This document shows, piece by piece, positions 1-9,053 of a DNA stretch of 64,000 bases. Numbering within the stretch: the first letter of the stretch is position 1; every line of letters begins with the position of its first letter. Made by a program: the position numbers and the translations under genes. This DNA comes from Coprococcus aceti. Lineage in GTDB: Bacteria; Bacillota; Clostridia; Lachnospirales; Lachnospiraceae. The notes beneath the pieces are model-generated. The model saw nothing but the letters and a program-made list of their open reading frames with translations. It had not been told where the DNA came from and did no database searches. The stretch lies in the NCBI RefSeq assembly GCF_025567285.1, contig NZ_JAOQJT010000008.1, forward strand, positions 62,001 to 126,000, in the 5' to 3' direction.

Positions 1-413
1 TAACCATAGTGCTGAGTCTGGCACTGTGGCCGGCCTATGCGAGAACGGTGCGGTCAAATGTAATACCCCAGAAGAGCACAGATTATATCGCAGCGGCAAA
101 GCTCATGGGGGCGAGCTCATGGAGGATATCCACGAAGTATATCGGCAAGAATCTGATCCCTGCCATGCTTCCTCTCATACCGCTTGATATCGCCGGAATG
201 ATCATCAACGAGAGCTTGCTCAGCTACATGTCACTCGGTATAAATCCGCCAAAGATATCCCTTGGAAACATAATGTCTGATGCCCGTGGCTATATTGCAT
301 CTGATGCATGGTATATCATGATCCCCGGCATCGTTCTTATCATCATGGTTCTCGGACTGAATTTTATCGGTGACAATCTTCAGGTTCATTTCGATCCAAA
401 GCTTCGCAAATAG
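1..413 (+). CDS. Oligopeptide/dipeptide ABC transporter permease (DppC/OppC type), 3' part
   Basis: Inner-membrane permease subunit of a peptide importer; only the last 137 or so codons are in the window, the frame being open from the first bases. The EAA-type loop that docks onto the ATPases is visible (DYIAAAKLMGAS, with the conserved Gly), followed by hydrophobic segments and the usual C-terminal NFIGDNLQVHFDPKL ending of DppC proteins. The stop lies 12 bases before the ATPase gene, so the three genes form one transcription unit. DppC rather than DppB is judged from the C-terminal end. Substrate cannot be read from the sequence. Confidence 0.9.
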   Translation, partial: TIVLSLALWPAYARTVRSNVIPQKSTDYIAAAKLMGASSWRISTKYIGKNLIPAMLPLIPLDIAGMIINESLLSYMSLGINPPKISLGNIMSDARGYIASDAWYIMIPGIVLIIMVLGLNFIGDNLQVHFDPKLRK

Positions 414-425
414 GAGGATAACAGT

Positions 426-1451
426 ATGGATAATAATACAGAAAAAGATACAGATGTGATCCTTGAGGTAAAGGATTTAAAGACCTATTTCAAGACCGGT
501 CCGCACAAAGTCGTGAAAGCAGTTGAGGGAGTCAACTTCTCCCTGCGGAAGGGCAAGGTGCTTGGAATAATAGGAGAGAGTGGTTCCGGCAAGAGCGTGA
601 CGGCGAGATCGATACTGAGGATCGTGGAATCTCCGGGTTACATAGCAGGTGGCGAGATCAGGTTCAAAGGTCAGGATATACTGAAGCTCCCGGAGAAGGA
701 GATGAAGAGCATCCGTGGAAATGAGATCTCCATGATATTCCAGGATCCTACTACATCGTTCAATCCCTACATGACAATTGGAGCACAGCTTGCCGAGGCC
801 TATAACGCACATACCCCATCGGGTTCAGAAAAGGCAAAACAGGAGATAATGAGAGTTCTCAAGCTTGTCGGAATAACCAACGGCGAGGAGGTCATAAAGA
901 AATACCCGTGTGAGTTCTCAGCGGGTTTCAGACAGAGGATATTCATAGCGATGTCAATGATATTGTACCCGGATCTGCTCATAGCGGACGAGCCTACAAC
1001 AAGTCTTGGAATCACCATTCAGGCGGAGATCATCGAAGCCCTCAGTGAGGTGCAGAAGCAGACCGGCATCTCCATCATGATAATCACCCACGACTTTGGC
1101 GTGGTGTCCCAGTTCTCAGACGACATATTTGTCATGTATGCGGGAAGATGCGTGGAGTCGGCATCCAAGAAGGATCTGCTCAGAAATCCAAAGCATCCTT
1201 ACACGGTTGGACTTATCCGTTCTGTTCCGCTTCTCGAGGCTCGTAAGACGAAGAGACTGAAATCCATTCCGGGATTCCCGCCGGATATGTCAAATGTCCC
1301 GGAGGGATGTCCATTTGCTTCCCGTTGTGAATATGCGAAAGATATATGTCATAAAGAGGTGCCGGCACTGAAACCGGTTGGAGAGGGACATATGTGTGCC
1401 TGCCATTTCCCACTGGATTATGACATTAACGAAGATACAGAATTGGGGTGA
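426..1451 (+). CDS. Peptide ABC transporter ATP-binding protein, DppD/OppD type
   Basis: Cytoplasmic ATPase that would power the adjacent peptide permease, 341 residues. Walker A GESGSGKS, Q-loop in MIFQDP, Walker B LLIADEP and the switch His in ITHD are present. The C-terminal oligopeptide-transporter domain carries the Cys-rich PFASRCEYAKDIC segment that in relatives binds an Fe-S cluster or metal. Two motifs are off: the signature is FSAGFRQR instead of LSGGxRQR, and the D-loop is SLG instead of ALD. In the expected heterodimer with the next gene this would leave one ATP site degenerate. A good AGGAGG precedes ATG 426. Confidence 0.92.
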   Translation: MDNNTEKDTDVILEVKDLKTYFKTGPHKVVKAVEGVNFSLRKGKVLGIIGESGSGKSVTARSILRIVESPGYIAGGEIRFKGQDILKLPEKEMKSIRGNEISMIFQDPTTSFNPYMTIGAQLAEAYNAHTPSGSEKAKQEIMRVLKLVGITNGEEVIKKYPCEFSAGFRQRIFIAMSMILYPDLLIADEPTTSLGITIQAEIIEALSEVQKQTGISIMIITHDFGVVSQFSDDIFVMYAGRCVESASKKDLLRNPKHPYTVGLIRSVPLLEARKTKRLKSIPGFPPDMSNVPEGCPFASRCEYAKDICHKEVPALKPVGEGHMCACHFPLDYDINEDTELG

Positions 1452-1455
1452 TCAT

Positions 1456-2439
1456 ATGAAGGATATAGTATTATCTTGCGATAATCTGCTGAAGCAGTAT
1501 CCGGTGAAAAAGGGAATGTTCAACAAGGTTGTCGGACAGAAGAACATAGTCGACCATGTCTCGCTGGAGCTGGAAAAGGGCAAGACACTTGCAATCGTCG
1601 GAGAGTCGGGCTGTGGCAAGACGGTGCTGACGAGAGTCCTGCTGGGAATTGAGGACAAGACGGACGGAAGTATCGTATTTGAAGGAAAATCCGTGGACGA
1701 TATGACGCCCCAGGAAAAGAGCGATATGAAGGCAAAGATACAGATGATCTTTCAGGACACTCTGGGATCGCTGCATCCGAGAATGAGTATCCGTGAATCA
1801 CTTGAGGAGCCATTGATCCTGAATGGAGTGAAGGACAAGGAGGAGAGGGAGAAGATCATTCTGGACACACTTTCACAGGTTGGAATGGCACCGATGTTCC
1901 TTGACAGATATCCGCATCAGTTATCCGGTGGACAGAGACAGAGGATAATCATAGCGCGGTGTCTGGTCGTCACACCGAAGATCATATTTGCCGATGAGCC
2001 TATATCGGCACTGGACGTGTCATTGCAGGCACAGGTCATAAATATGCTGATAGACCTGCAGGACAAATATAAGTTGTCCATGCTGCTGATCGCCCACGAT
2101 CTGGCTGTGGTGAGACAGATCGCGGATCAGATAAAGATCATGTATTTCGGAGAGATAGTCGAGAGTGCACCGAGTAGCGAGATATACAAGAATGCGCAGC
2201 ACCCATATACAAAGGTTCTGCTCAAGGCGGCTCCGAGTATAAGCAAGGGACTTGAGGATGCGGGCTTTGACATAGACCTTAAGCCAGGTGATATACCTGA
2301 TCCGGCAAAGCCGATGCCGGGATGTCCGTTCTGTACACGCTGTATATATGCGGATGAACGTTGCATGAAGGAGCGCCCGGAGGAGACAGAGGTATCACCG
2401 GGACATACGGTTCGCTGTCACAAGGCAGGACAGATATAA
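1456..2439 (+). CDS. Peptide ABC transporter ATP-binding protein, DppF/OppF type
   Basis: Second ATPase of the peptide importer, 327 residues from ATG 1456. The frame is open further upstream, but a GGGGTGAT ribosome site directly before 1456 and overlap with the previous gene rule out the longer start. Walker A GESGCGKT, canonical signature LSGGQRQR, Walker B IIFADEP, D-loop SALD and switch His in IAHD are all intact, unlike its partner upstream. The C-terminal oligopeptide domain has GCPFCTRC. Four bases separate it from the upstream stop, so translation is probably coupled. Substrate specificity is unknown. Confidence 0.93.
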   Translation: MKDIVLSCDNLLKQYPVKKGMFNKVVGQKNIVDHVSLELEKGKTLAIVGESGCGKTVLTRVLLGIEDKTDGSIVFEGKSVDDMTPQEKSDMKAKIQMIFQDTLGSLHPRMSIRESLEEPLILNGVKDKEEREKIILDTLSQVGMAPMFLDRYPHQLSGGQRQRIIIARCLVVTPKIIFADEPISALDVSLQAQVINMLIDLQDKYKLSMLLIAHDLAVVRQIADQIKIMYFGEIVESAPSSEIYKNAQHPYTKVLLKAAPSISKGLEDAGFDIDLKPGDIPDPAKPMPGCPFCTRCIYADERCMKERPEETEVSPGHTVRCHKAGQI

Positions 2440-2461
2440 CAGAGATTAAGGAGGAATCGTG

Positions 2462-4156
2462 ATGGAATATAGTGCAGTCAGTACGATATGGATTATGGTA
2501 GGAACGGTACTCATTTTCTTCATGCAGGCGGGCTTTGCGATGCTTGAGACCGGCATGACGAGGGTAAAAAATGCAGGAAATATCGCCATGAAGAATCTGG
2601 TTGACTATTGTATCGGTTCGGTGACGTTCTGGTTGATAGGATTCGGAATTATGTATGGCGGCGACGGAGCTGTACTGGGTAAGATCAAAGGTGTGGCAAT
2701 GGAATCGGTATATGGAGGCGGCATGCTTCCTGACGGGATCCCATTCTGGGCATTCCTGATATTTCAGACAGTATTCGCTGCGACGGCGGCGACCATCGTG
2801 TCGGGTGCCATGGCGGCGAGAACTAAATTTGCAGCATATTGTATCTACAGTCTGATGATAAGTCTGGTGATCTATCCTATATCGGGACACTGGATATGGG
2901 GAGACGGCTGGCTGGCACAGCTCGGATTCCATGATCTTGCCGGATCCACAGTTGTACATATGGTGGGCGGTGCCGCTGCATTTGCGGGAGCGTGGATGCT
3001 CGGCCCGCGTATCGGAAAGTATTCAAGAAGCGGAAAGTCGAAGAAGATACCGGGACACAGCATGCCGCTGTCAGTGCTTGGAATATTTATCCTGTGGTTT
3101 GGCTGGTTCGGCTTCAACGGAAGCTCGGTTCTGCCACTGACAGGAGATACGGTGTCGCTAGTTGGCAAGGTGTTCTGTAACACCAATCTATCCGCTGCGG
3201 CGGGAGCAGTCACAGCGATGTGTATAAGCTGGGCGTGGAAGAAGAAACCAGATATCGCCATGACACTCAACGGCGCTCTGGCAGGCCTGGTTTCTATCAC
3301 TGCGGGAGCCGACGTTATAAGTACGCCACTTGCGGTGTTGGTCGGAATCGTGGCCGGAGCGATAGTAGTTGGGGGAATGCATTTCATAGAGAACGTGGTA
3401 AAGATAGATGATCCTGTGGGAGCCATCGCGGCACACGGATTCGGTGGCCTGTGGGGAACTGTAGCGGTTGGATTGTTCTCAGATGGAACCGCTACAAAGA
3501 CAAAGGGCCTGCTGCTTGGCGGTGGTGGCTACCAGTGCGGAATCCAGATTCTTGGCGGAATAGTTGTGTTCCTGTATGTATTTGCAGCTTCGGCACTACT
3601 GTTCAAGATCGTTCAGAAGACCATCGGCCTTCGTGTATCGGCTGAGGATGAGATGGATGGACTGGATATCAGTGAGCACGGATTTTCAAATACTTACACA
3701 GAGGTGCTGTCCTCAGACGGAATAAGCGCGCCTATGATGAATGTGCCTAAGATCGATGGCAAGGCATTTGACAGCACAGAAAATGCGGAGAATCTTAACA
3801 TATCCAAGGTGGTTATCATAGCGAGAAAGAATAAGCTTGACGCATTGCTTCACGCCATGAATGACATAAATGTAACTGGAGTTACGATCACGGATGTGAC
3901 CGGATATGGTATACAGAAGGGAAATAATGACAAATATTACCGCAGCTCGGATGCGGATCTGAACCTGCTTCCTAAGGTGAAGGTCGAGGTCATAGTCAGC
4001 ACTGTACCTGTGTCCAGGGTTGTGGAAACTGCGGAGAAGGTGCTGTACTCCGGCAACTATGGCGATGGCAAGATATTCGTATACGATGTGAAAAATGTTG
4101 TGAAGGTTAGAACCGGAGAGGTTGGAAGAGAAGCATTGATTGATGAGAGCAAGTAG
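2462..4156 (+). CDS. amt: Ammonium transporter Amt fused to a C-terminal P-II domain
   Basis: Membrane ammonium channel of the Amt/Rh family, 564 residues, with about eleven membrane segments over residues 1-385. His166 and His325 fall in the two conserved positions of the pore twin-histidine pair. After a linker, residues 446-564 form a P-II signal domain with a T-loop (GYGIQKGN then KYYR), the LLPKVKVEV strand and the signature DGKIFVYD plus RTGE. Known P-II proteins plug Amt channels according to ATP/ADP and 2-oxoglutarate; here the sensor is covalently attached, so self-gating is inferred. AAGGAGG lies 7 bases before ATG 2462; GTG 2459 is less likely. Confidence 0.95.
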   Translation: MEYSAVSTIWIMVGTVLIFFMQAGFAMLETGMTRVKNAGNIAMKNLVDYCIGSVTFWLIGFGIMYGGDGAVLGKIKGVAMESVYGGGMLPDGIPFWAFLIFQTVFAATAATIVSGAMAARTKFAAYCIYSLMISLVIYPISGHWIWGDGWLAQLGFHDLAGSTVVHMVGGAAAFAGAWMLGPRIGKYSRSGKSKKIPGHSMPLSVLGIFILWFGWFGFNGSSVLPLTGDTVSLVGKVFCNTNLSAAAGAVTAMCISWAWKKKPDIAMTLNGALAGLVSITAGADVISTPLAVLVGIVAGAIVVGGMHFIENVVKIDDPVGAIAAHGFGGLWGTVAVGLFSDGTATKTKGLLLGGGGYQCGIQILGGIVVFLYVFAASALLFKIVQKTIGLRVSAEDEMDGLDISEHGFSNTYTEVLSSDGISAPMMNVPKIDGKAFDSTENAENLNISKVVIIARKNKLDALLHAMNDINVTGVTITDVTGYGIQKGNNDKYYRSSDADLNLLPKVKVEVIVSTVPVSRVVETAEKVLYSGNYGDGKIFVYDVKNVVKVRTGEVGREALIDESK

Positions 4157-4172
4157 GAGAGGAGGCTTTTTT

Positions 4173-5102
4173 ATGCGCAAGACAACAATTGATGAGGCGA
4201 TCGCAAGGGTCGATGACTGGAAGGGCAAGGAGATCAGTTGCAAGCCCGTTTCAGGAGGAATAACGAATCCGAATTTCAAAGTGGATGTGGAGGGAGAGCA
4301 TTTCTTCCTCAAGATACCGGGAGCCGGCACGGATTACATAAACCGTGAAGTATGCCACGAGGCAAATGTGATCGCGGACGAGAGCAAGGCAGGCCCAAGA
4401 GTCTATTATTATTTCGAGGATACAGGTGTTGAGATATTCCAGTGGCTTGACGGCTACCGCCAGGTGACATTTGGCGATGTGTATGACAAAGATATATTCC
4501 AGTCGATATTCGAGAGGATCAGGGACTTCCACCATCTCGAGACAAAGCCGCTGAACCTGAAGCAGAGCATATTTGAACAGGCGTGGGATATGAACGCAAG
4601 GGCGAAGAAGGGCGGCTATATATCACCGTTTAATGACAAGATGGAGTATCTGCTCTCTGCTATTGAGAAGGCGCTGGCGGGCAGTGAGGAGCTGTGTCCG
4701 TGCCACAATGATTTCTGGACAAACAACCTGATGTACAACGAGGAGACAAATGATCTGAAGATCATAGATTATGAGTATGCGTCCATGAATGATCCTTATG
4801 TGGATCTGGGTCTGATATCTGCTGTGAACTATTTCACCGAGGATATGGACGTGGAGATGATGAAGATATACGGCGGAGGCAAGGTTGATGAGAGAGCATT
4901 TGCTAGAATGAAGCTGAACAAGATAGCCTGCGATATCAAGTGGGCGTATTGGGCACTGTATCAGGCGGCCAGCTCCAACGTGGAGTTTGATTACATGAAC
5001 TGGTATGGACAGAAGATGGCGAGACTGCAGCATTTCTGGCTCGATTCAAGGCTGGATTACTGGCTCGACGTTGCGAGGGAGAAGAGTACCCGTATCAGTT
5101 GA
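4173..5102 (+). CDS. Choline/ethanolamine-kinase-like phosphotransferase (LicA/APH fold)
   Basis: Predicted cytoplasmic small-molecule kinase of 309 residues. The N-terminal lobe contains an ATP-binding lysine in FFLKIPG; the C-terminal lobe has the choline-kinase signature PCHNDFWTNNLMY, where Asp is the catalytic base, and IDYEYASMNDPYVDLG, where Asp binds metal. These fit choline kinases better than antibiotic kinases. ATG 4173 is chosen because GAGAGGAGG sits 8 bases upstream; an earlier in-frame ATG would overlap amt. With the peptide importer, Amt and M20 hydrolase around it, it may phosphorylate an imported amino alcohol such as choline or ethanolamine; that substrate is an inference. 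Confidence 0.8.
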   Translation: MRKTTIDEAIARVDDWKGKEISCKPVSGGITNPNFKVDVEGEHFFLKIPGAGTDYINREVCHEANVIADESKAGPRVYYYFEDTGVEIFQWLDGYRQVTFGDVYDKDIFQSIFERIRDFHHLETKPLNLKQSIFEQAWDMNARAKKGGYISPFNDKMEYLLSAIEKALAGSEELCPCHNDFWTNNLMYNEETNDLKIIDYEYASMNDPYVDLGLISAVNYFTEDMDVEMMKIYGGGKVDERAFARMKLNKIACDIKWAYWALYQAASSNVEFDYMNWYGQKMARLQHFWLDSRLDYWLDVAREKSTRIS

Positions 5103-5153
5103 TGATCAGCAGATCGTATTATGAAACCGGTTCAGGAAAGGGAGATGTATAGC

Positions 5154-6389
5154 ATGAAGGATTATTATAAGAATATGGAAGATTCATGGGTAGAATTTGT
5201 CAGTAAGAATATACGTGCACAGGCATATTCCGGGGAAGAGAAAGCCACCTCGGAGGTGTTTATGCAGGCCATGGAGGAGCTTGGTATTGAGCATTTCCGC
5301 GATGAGTGCGGCAACGTGGTCGGAGTCATCCGCGGAGAGGGTGACGGTCCAAACGTGCTTCTGACTGGACATATGGATGTTGTGCCTGAGGGAAGCATAG
5401 ATGCATGGAGTCCGTATTCGCCATTTGAGCCGAAGGTGGAGGATGGAAAGTTATACGGCAGAGGCATAAGCGATATGCTTGCTGGCCTGACTTCGGAATT
5501 CTTTGCATTTATGGAGATCAAAAAGCTGGTGGATGCCGGGGCGAAGATATCGGGCGATCTTATATTTGCTGCAGTCGTCTATGAGGAGCCGGCGGAGAGT
5601 ATCGGAACGATTTATCTTATGGAGCACACTCTTCCGGAGCACGGCCTTGATGTTGACCTGTGCTATCTGGGGGAGCCGTCAGACGGCAATCTTGCCATCG
5701 GACAGCGAGGCAAGATCGAGCTTGTCATAGAGGTGTACGGTAAGGTGGCGCACTCGTCCGCTCCGCAGGAGGGCATAAATGCTGTTGAGAAAGCGCTCCC
5801 TATAATGGATGCGATCATGCATAACTTTGGCAGTGAACCGCTCGTACATGAGATGGGTAAGACGTCCATGGTCATCACTGATGTGGTGGTAACACCGGGA
5901 CAGAAGTATTCCTGTGTGCCGGACTATTGTGAGATCACAGTGGATCAGAGATATGTGCCACCTATGACCATAGAGGATACGGTGAGCAGGGTTCAGAAAT
6001 TCCTGGATGAGCAGAAGAAAAAGGATCCTGAGCTCAGAGCTGTCGTTCATCCGAGAATGAATAAGAGGACGTGTTACACCGGTTATGAGGCGGAGGCGGC
6101 AAAGCAGCATCCGGCGTGGGTGACCGGCAAGGATAATGAGTATGTCGAGCTGACATACAGGACGCTTAAGGAGCTTGGTCAGGATGTTGAGAAGATATAC
6201 TGGCAGTTTGGAACCGACGGAAGCGTTATATGCGGCAAATACAACATACCGACTATAGGATATTCGGGTGCGATGATGAGTCAGGCGCATCAGGCACAGG
6301 AGCATGTGGAGATCGACAGGATCCTCGACTGTATAGAGGGATATACTGCGGTTCTCTGCAGGCTGTATGGACTGGATATGTCGGAATAA
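5154..6389 (+). CDS. M20 family metallohydrolase, YgeY-like
   Basis: Predicted zinc-dependent amidohydrolase/peptidase of the M20 fold, 411 residues. Metal ligands are visible in order: TGHMDVVP, the bridging Asp in GRGISDM, catalytic Glu pair in YEEPAE, the GEPSD Asp, and the C-terminal His in SQAHQ. The dimerisation domain contains GQRGKIEL and AHSSAP. Overall order resembles YgeY, a hydrolase of uncertain substrate linked to purine/selenium clusters. ATG 5154 is preferred to 5121 or 5145 because AGGAAAGGGAG ends about 10 bases before it. Its place behind Amt and a peptide importer suggests release of amine or amino acid from an imported conjugate. Confidence 0.85.
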   Translation: MKDYYKNMEDSWVEFVSKNIRAQAYSGEEKATSEVFMQAMEELGIEHFRDECGNVVGVIRGEGDGPNVLLTGHMDVVPEGSIDAWSPYSPFEPKVEDGKLYGRGISDMLAGLTSEFFAFMEIKKLVDAGAKISGDLIFAAVVYEEPAESIGTIYLMEHTLPEHGLDVDLCYLGEPSDGNLAIGQRGKIELVIEVYGKVAHSSAPQEGINAVEKALPIMDAIMHNFGSEPLVHEMGKTSMVITDVVVTPGQKYSCVPDYCEITVDQRYVPPMTIEDTVSRVQKFLDEQKKKDPELRAVVHPRMNKRTCYTGYEAEAAKQHPAWVTGKDNEYVELTYRTLKELGQDVEKIYWQFGTDGSVICGKYNIPTIGYSGAMMSQAHQAQEHVEIDRILDCIEGYTAVLCRLYGLDMSE

Positions 6390-6480
6390 AGGTTTACACG
6401 GCACCGCTTATTTTGATACAATCATGTTGCAGGTCAGAAAACATAGGGCTCAGTTTATAAGGAAGTAAGGGAGGGGACAG

Positions 6481-7245
6481 ATGTTAGCAGATCAGCGTAA
6501 ACAGATAATATTGGATCAGGTAAATCTTAATCATTCGGTTACTGTTGCCAGACTGGTTGAGCTGCTGGGCGTGTCGACCGAGACGGTGAGACGTGATCTT
6601 GAGGATCTTGAAAATAACAACATGCTCACGAGGGTACACGGCGGTGCGGTTTCTGTGAAGAAGAGATACCGGTTTGAGGATATGGATGTCAGGGGCACAT
6701 CCAATATGGAACTCAAGGAGCAGATAGCCAGGAAAGCGCTTGAGTATGTGAAGGATGGAGACACCATAGCGATAGATTCAGGCAGCACGGCGTCGTTGTT
6801 CGCCATGGCACTGAAGGCGCGCAATTTTGACTCACTATCCGTCATAACCTATTCCTCGGAGGTGTTCTCCATATTATCGGAATGTGGAAATTACAGGATA
6901 ACCCTGCTGGGCGGTGAATATCTCCCGAAGGAGAAGTTGTTTTATGGCTTCCTGACACATGAGGCGATGCAGAAACTGTATTTTTCAAAGGCATTTGTAG
7001 TACCTTCGGCACTTTCGGTCGAGGATGGCGCACATGATTTTATAAGGGAGACCTATGAGAATCAGTGCATGCTGATAGGCCATGCTAGCGAGGTATTTCT
7101 GCTGGCGGACAGCATGAAATTCGAGACAAAGGGAGATTTCAAGCTCAGTGATCTCCAGCCGGAATTCACCATCATAACCGACGATAAGCTTCCGGAGTCC
7201 GTATACAATATGTATAGAGATCACAAGCTGAACGTGGTAAGTTGA
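6481..7245 (+). CDS. DeoR family transcriptional repressor
   Basis: Transcription factor of 254 residues. The N-terminal winged helix (VTVARLVELLGVSTETVRRDL, then HGGAV) matches DeoR/GlpR proteins almost exactly; residues 75-250 form the sensor domain with the DSGSTAS phosphate-binding loop typical of sugar-phosphate sensing members. AGGGAGGGG precedes ATG 6481. It closes the peptide-transporter/Amt/kinase/M20 run, 91 bases after the M20 stop, and is the natural candidate to control that run in response to a phosphorylated metabolite, possibly the kinase product. That link is inferred from position only. Confidence 0.9.
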   Translation: MLADQRKQIILDQVNLNHSVTVARLVELLGVSTETVRRDLEDLENNNMLTRVHGGAVSVKKRYRFEDMDVRGTSNMELKEQIARKALEYVKDGDTIAIDSGSTASLFAMALKARNFDSLSVITYSSEVFSILSECGNYRITLLGGEYLPKEKLFYGFLTHEAMQKLYFSKAFVVPSALSVEDGAHDFIRETYENQCMLIGHASEVFLLADSMKFETKGDFKLSDLQPEFTIITDDKLPESVYNMYRDHKLNVVS

Positions 7246-7282
7246 TGACAGTCAAAAAAGTGTCTGTTTGCCTCTCTTTGGG

Positions 7283-7311
7283 TGTACAGAAGATCGATAA
7301 AATAGTATAAT
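7283..7311 (+). promoter_or_regulatory. Candidate promoter for the CbiET-like gene
   Basis: A -10 element TATAAT lies at 7306-7311 with TGTACA at 7283-7288, 17 bases apart. It is about 45 bases upstream of the ribosome site of the next gene. The -35 is imperfect, so the start of transcription is only suggested. Confidence 0.5.
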
Positions 7312-7361
7312 AAATGTGCTATATAAAAGATTGGACGGACAACTAAAGGAGGGTTATGGTT

Positions 7362-8252
7362 ATGTACGAGAACAAGGATATGCTCAGTTGGCTTGGCTAT
7401 TTTGCAGACATGATGAAGGTCAGTCCTGAGAAGATAAAGATGCTGAATATATGCGGAAAGCAGAAGAACGTTGTTCCGACTATAGACACACACAAGAGAG
7501 TTCTTATATTTGCAGATCAGAGTCATGAGGATCTGTTGTATACGCTTTGGGAGAAGGGCTTTGGCGAGTATGACATGTGGTATGCAGAGGGTGTGGAGCC
7601 CGGCGGCGAGGTTCATCATGACAAGCTGGAGAAGGTGCTGAACAGGAAGATAACAGGGCCAACAGTTATATTCATCATGAATGAGAAGACAAGGGAATCC
7701 GTCAGATACGGAATTGCAAATGATTTCTTCTCGGCTGGAACAGTACACTATGTCGGCAAGGAGATAAGAGCAGTCATCATGAGTCTGCTGGATGTGGATA
7801 CGCATGACACCATCTTGGCACTCCAGGCCGAGAGTATAGTCATTGAGGCTGCGATCGTGGCAAGCGAGGGCAACATTATAGCCGTTGAGCCGGACGAGGG
7901 TTCGAGAAGATCCATGGAGGAGAATGTTGACAAGTTCGGAGTACATAATGTACAGATAATCCCAGATATGAGCGAGGACACTCTGGCAGCCATACCTGTT
8001 CCGAGACTGGCATTCATAGTTGCAAATCATTATCTGGAGTCAGATATGGAGAGACTGCTCAAGATCAATCCGAATATGCAGTTTGTCATATACACACTTG
8101 ATCTTGGAATACTTGCACAGGCAAAGCTCATATTTGACAAGCTCGGAATAAAGAATATGGAGGCTATTCAGATATCTGTATCCAAAACCAACAAGGACAA
8201 CATGTTCGTTACCCAGCCGTCACCATGGCTTATCACCGGTGGAGCAGAGTAA
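7362..8252 (+). CDS. Orphan protein resembling cobalamin-pathway CbiE-CbiT (CobL), degenerate
   Basis: A 296-residue protein not in any cobalamin gene context. Residues about 120-150 (GIANDFFSAG, VHYVGKEIRAVIMSLL) follow the CobL linker pattern GLPDDxF...TKREVRAxxL, and the rest tracks a CbiT-type methyltransferase (IVIEAAI, NIIAVEPDEGSRRSMEENVDKFG, then VQIIPD). The first 120 residues look like a shrunken CbiE half. The glycine-rich SAM loop expected before IEAA is replaced by LALQAES, so catalysis is doubtful. An AAAGGAGG ends 9 bases before ATG 7362, which is preferred to ATG 7356. Function unknown; the family link is by pattern, not by search. Confidence 0.55.
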   Translation: MYENKDMLSWLGYFADMMKVSPEKIKMLNICGKQKNVVPTIDTHKRVLIFADQSHEDLLYTLWEKGFGEYDMWYAEGVEPGGEVHHDKLEKVLNRKITGPTVIFIMNEKTRESVRYGIANDFFSAGTVHYVGKEIRAVIMSLLDVDTHDTILALQAESIVIEAAIVASEGNIIAVEPDEGSRRSMEENVDKFGVHNVQIIPDMSEDTLAAIPVPRLAFIVANHYLESDMERLLKINPNMQFVIYTLDLGILAQAKLIFDKLGIKNMEAIQISVSKTNKDNMFVTQPSPWLITGGAE

Positions 8253-8276
8253 TCGACATCATAATATTTATATATA

Positions 8277-8310
8277 AGAAAACCGCCTTTATGTAATAGG
8301 CGGTTTTCTT
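8277..8310. terminator. Bidirectional rho-independent terminator
   Basis: Perfect stem AAGAAAACCGCC / GGCGGTTTTCTT with an 11-base loop between two convergent genes. Seen from either strand the stem ends in a T-rich run. The - strand gene ends inside the hairpin, its stop being at 8289-8291. Confidence 0.9.
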
Positions 8311-9035
8311 GTGTCTTCCAGACGGACGATTCCGAGGATCGTTCCCAGACAAATGATATCACTTGTGAGATACAGGGATCTATCACATCTGCTGACAGCT
8401 TCAAGGTATGGTGAGCCATCCTTTTCTGTATATTTTCTGATCATCTCGACTCCATTCTCGTTCAGGAATAACGCAATATCTCCGAAATGAGGAAAGTTTT
8501 GTTCCACGGCTATAATATCATCCTTAATATAGATAGGATGGAGCATATTGGTCGTGAGCCTCAGACAATAATCTGCATTTGGAAAATAATCGGTGGGTAT
8601 CTCTATAAATTCTGTCGCGTGTGTTGAGTAGTCTGAATTGGAAGCAAGCGTGTGAGTTGAGGAAATACACGGAATCCTGCGCGTTTTGGCGCGGTACGCA
8701 TCCGCTGAAGGAAGCTTCTTCTGCATGTGATCTTCAGAGTCCGCCATTAGCATGACCATCCGCTTGCCGTGGATGTTGAGTGTTCTGTATTTTTGCAGGA
8801 GATACAATTCCTCGTCCGTAAGGCTGCGCCTATGGAGAAATCCATCCATGGTACATCCAAGTGCGTCTGCGATGGATATCATAAGCTGTATTCCCGGGCT
8901 CTTGGTCTTGCCGCTCCTGATGGCTTTTATCGTATCCTCAGAGACATCTGTCAACTCAGCTAACTGACTGATCGTAACCCCGCGTTCAGCCATGACTTCC
9001 CTGAGTCTTTTCCCTATATCGTATTGTTGCTGCAT
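8289..9035 (-). CDS. XRE-HTH repressor with degenerate LexA/CI-type S24 domain
   Basis: DNA-binding protein of 248 residues. Residues 5-60 form an XRE helix-turn-helix (TISQLAELTDVSEDTIKAIRSGK). Residues about 140-245 follow the S24 fold of LexA and phage CI. The catalytic Ser of the GxSM motif is Asn here (LTTNMLHP), and at the position of the catalytic Lys one reads IRK, so self-cleavage is not expected. The start at 9035 has GAGGTG upstream; a longer frame to 9107 would begin inside the promoter. It is preceded by a promoter and an inverted operator, suggesting autoregulation. What it senses is unknown. Confidence 0.85.
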   Translation of the reverse strand: MQQQYDIGKRLREVMAERGVTISQLAELTDVSEDTIKAIRSGKTKSPGIQLMISIADALGCTMDGFLHRRSLTDEELYLLQKYRTLNIHGKRMVMLMADSEDHMQKKLPSADAYRAKTRRIPCISSTHTLASNSDYSTHATEFIEIPTDYFPNADYCLRLTTNMLHPIYIKDDIIAVEQNFPHFGDIALFLNENGVEMIRKYTEKDGSPYLEAVSRCDRSLYLTSDIICLGTILGIVRLEDTRKPPIT

Positions 9036-9053
9036 GTAATTCACCTCAGTAAC

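Noticed and set aside
2279..2959. Minus-strand frame of 226 codons opposite dppF/amt
   Set aside because: Shadow of the strongly supported + genes; composition is His/Tyr/Ser-rich without motifs or ribosome site.
7221..8030. Minus-strand frame of 269 codons opposite the CbiET-like gene
   Set aside because: The + frame has a ribosome site, promoter, terminator and family motifs; the - frame has none.
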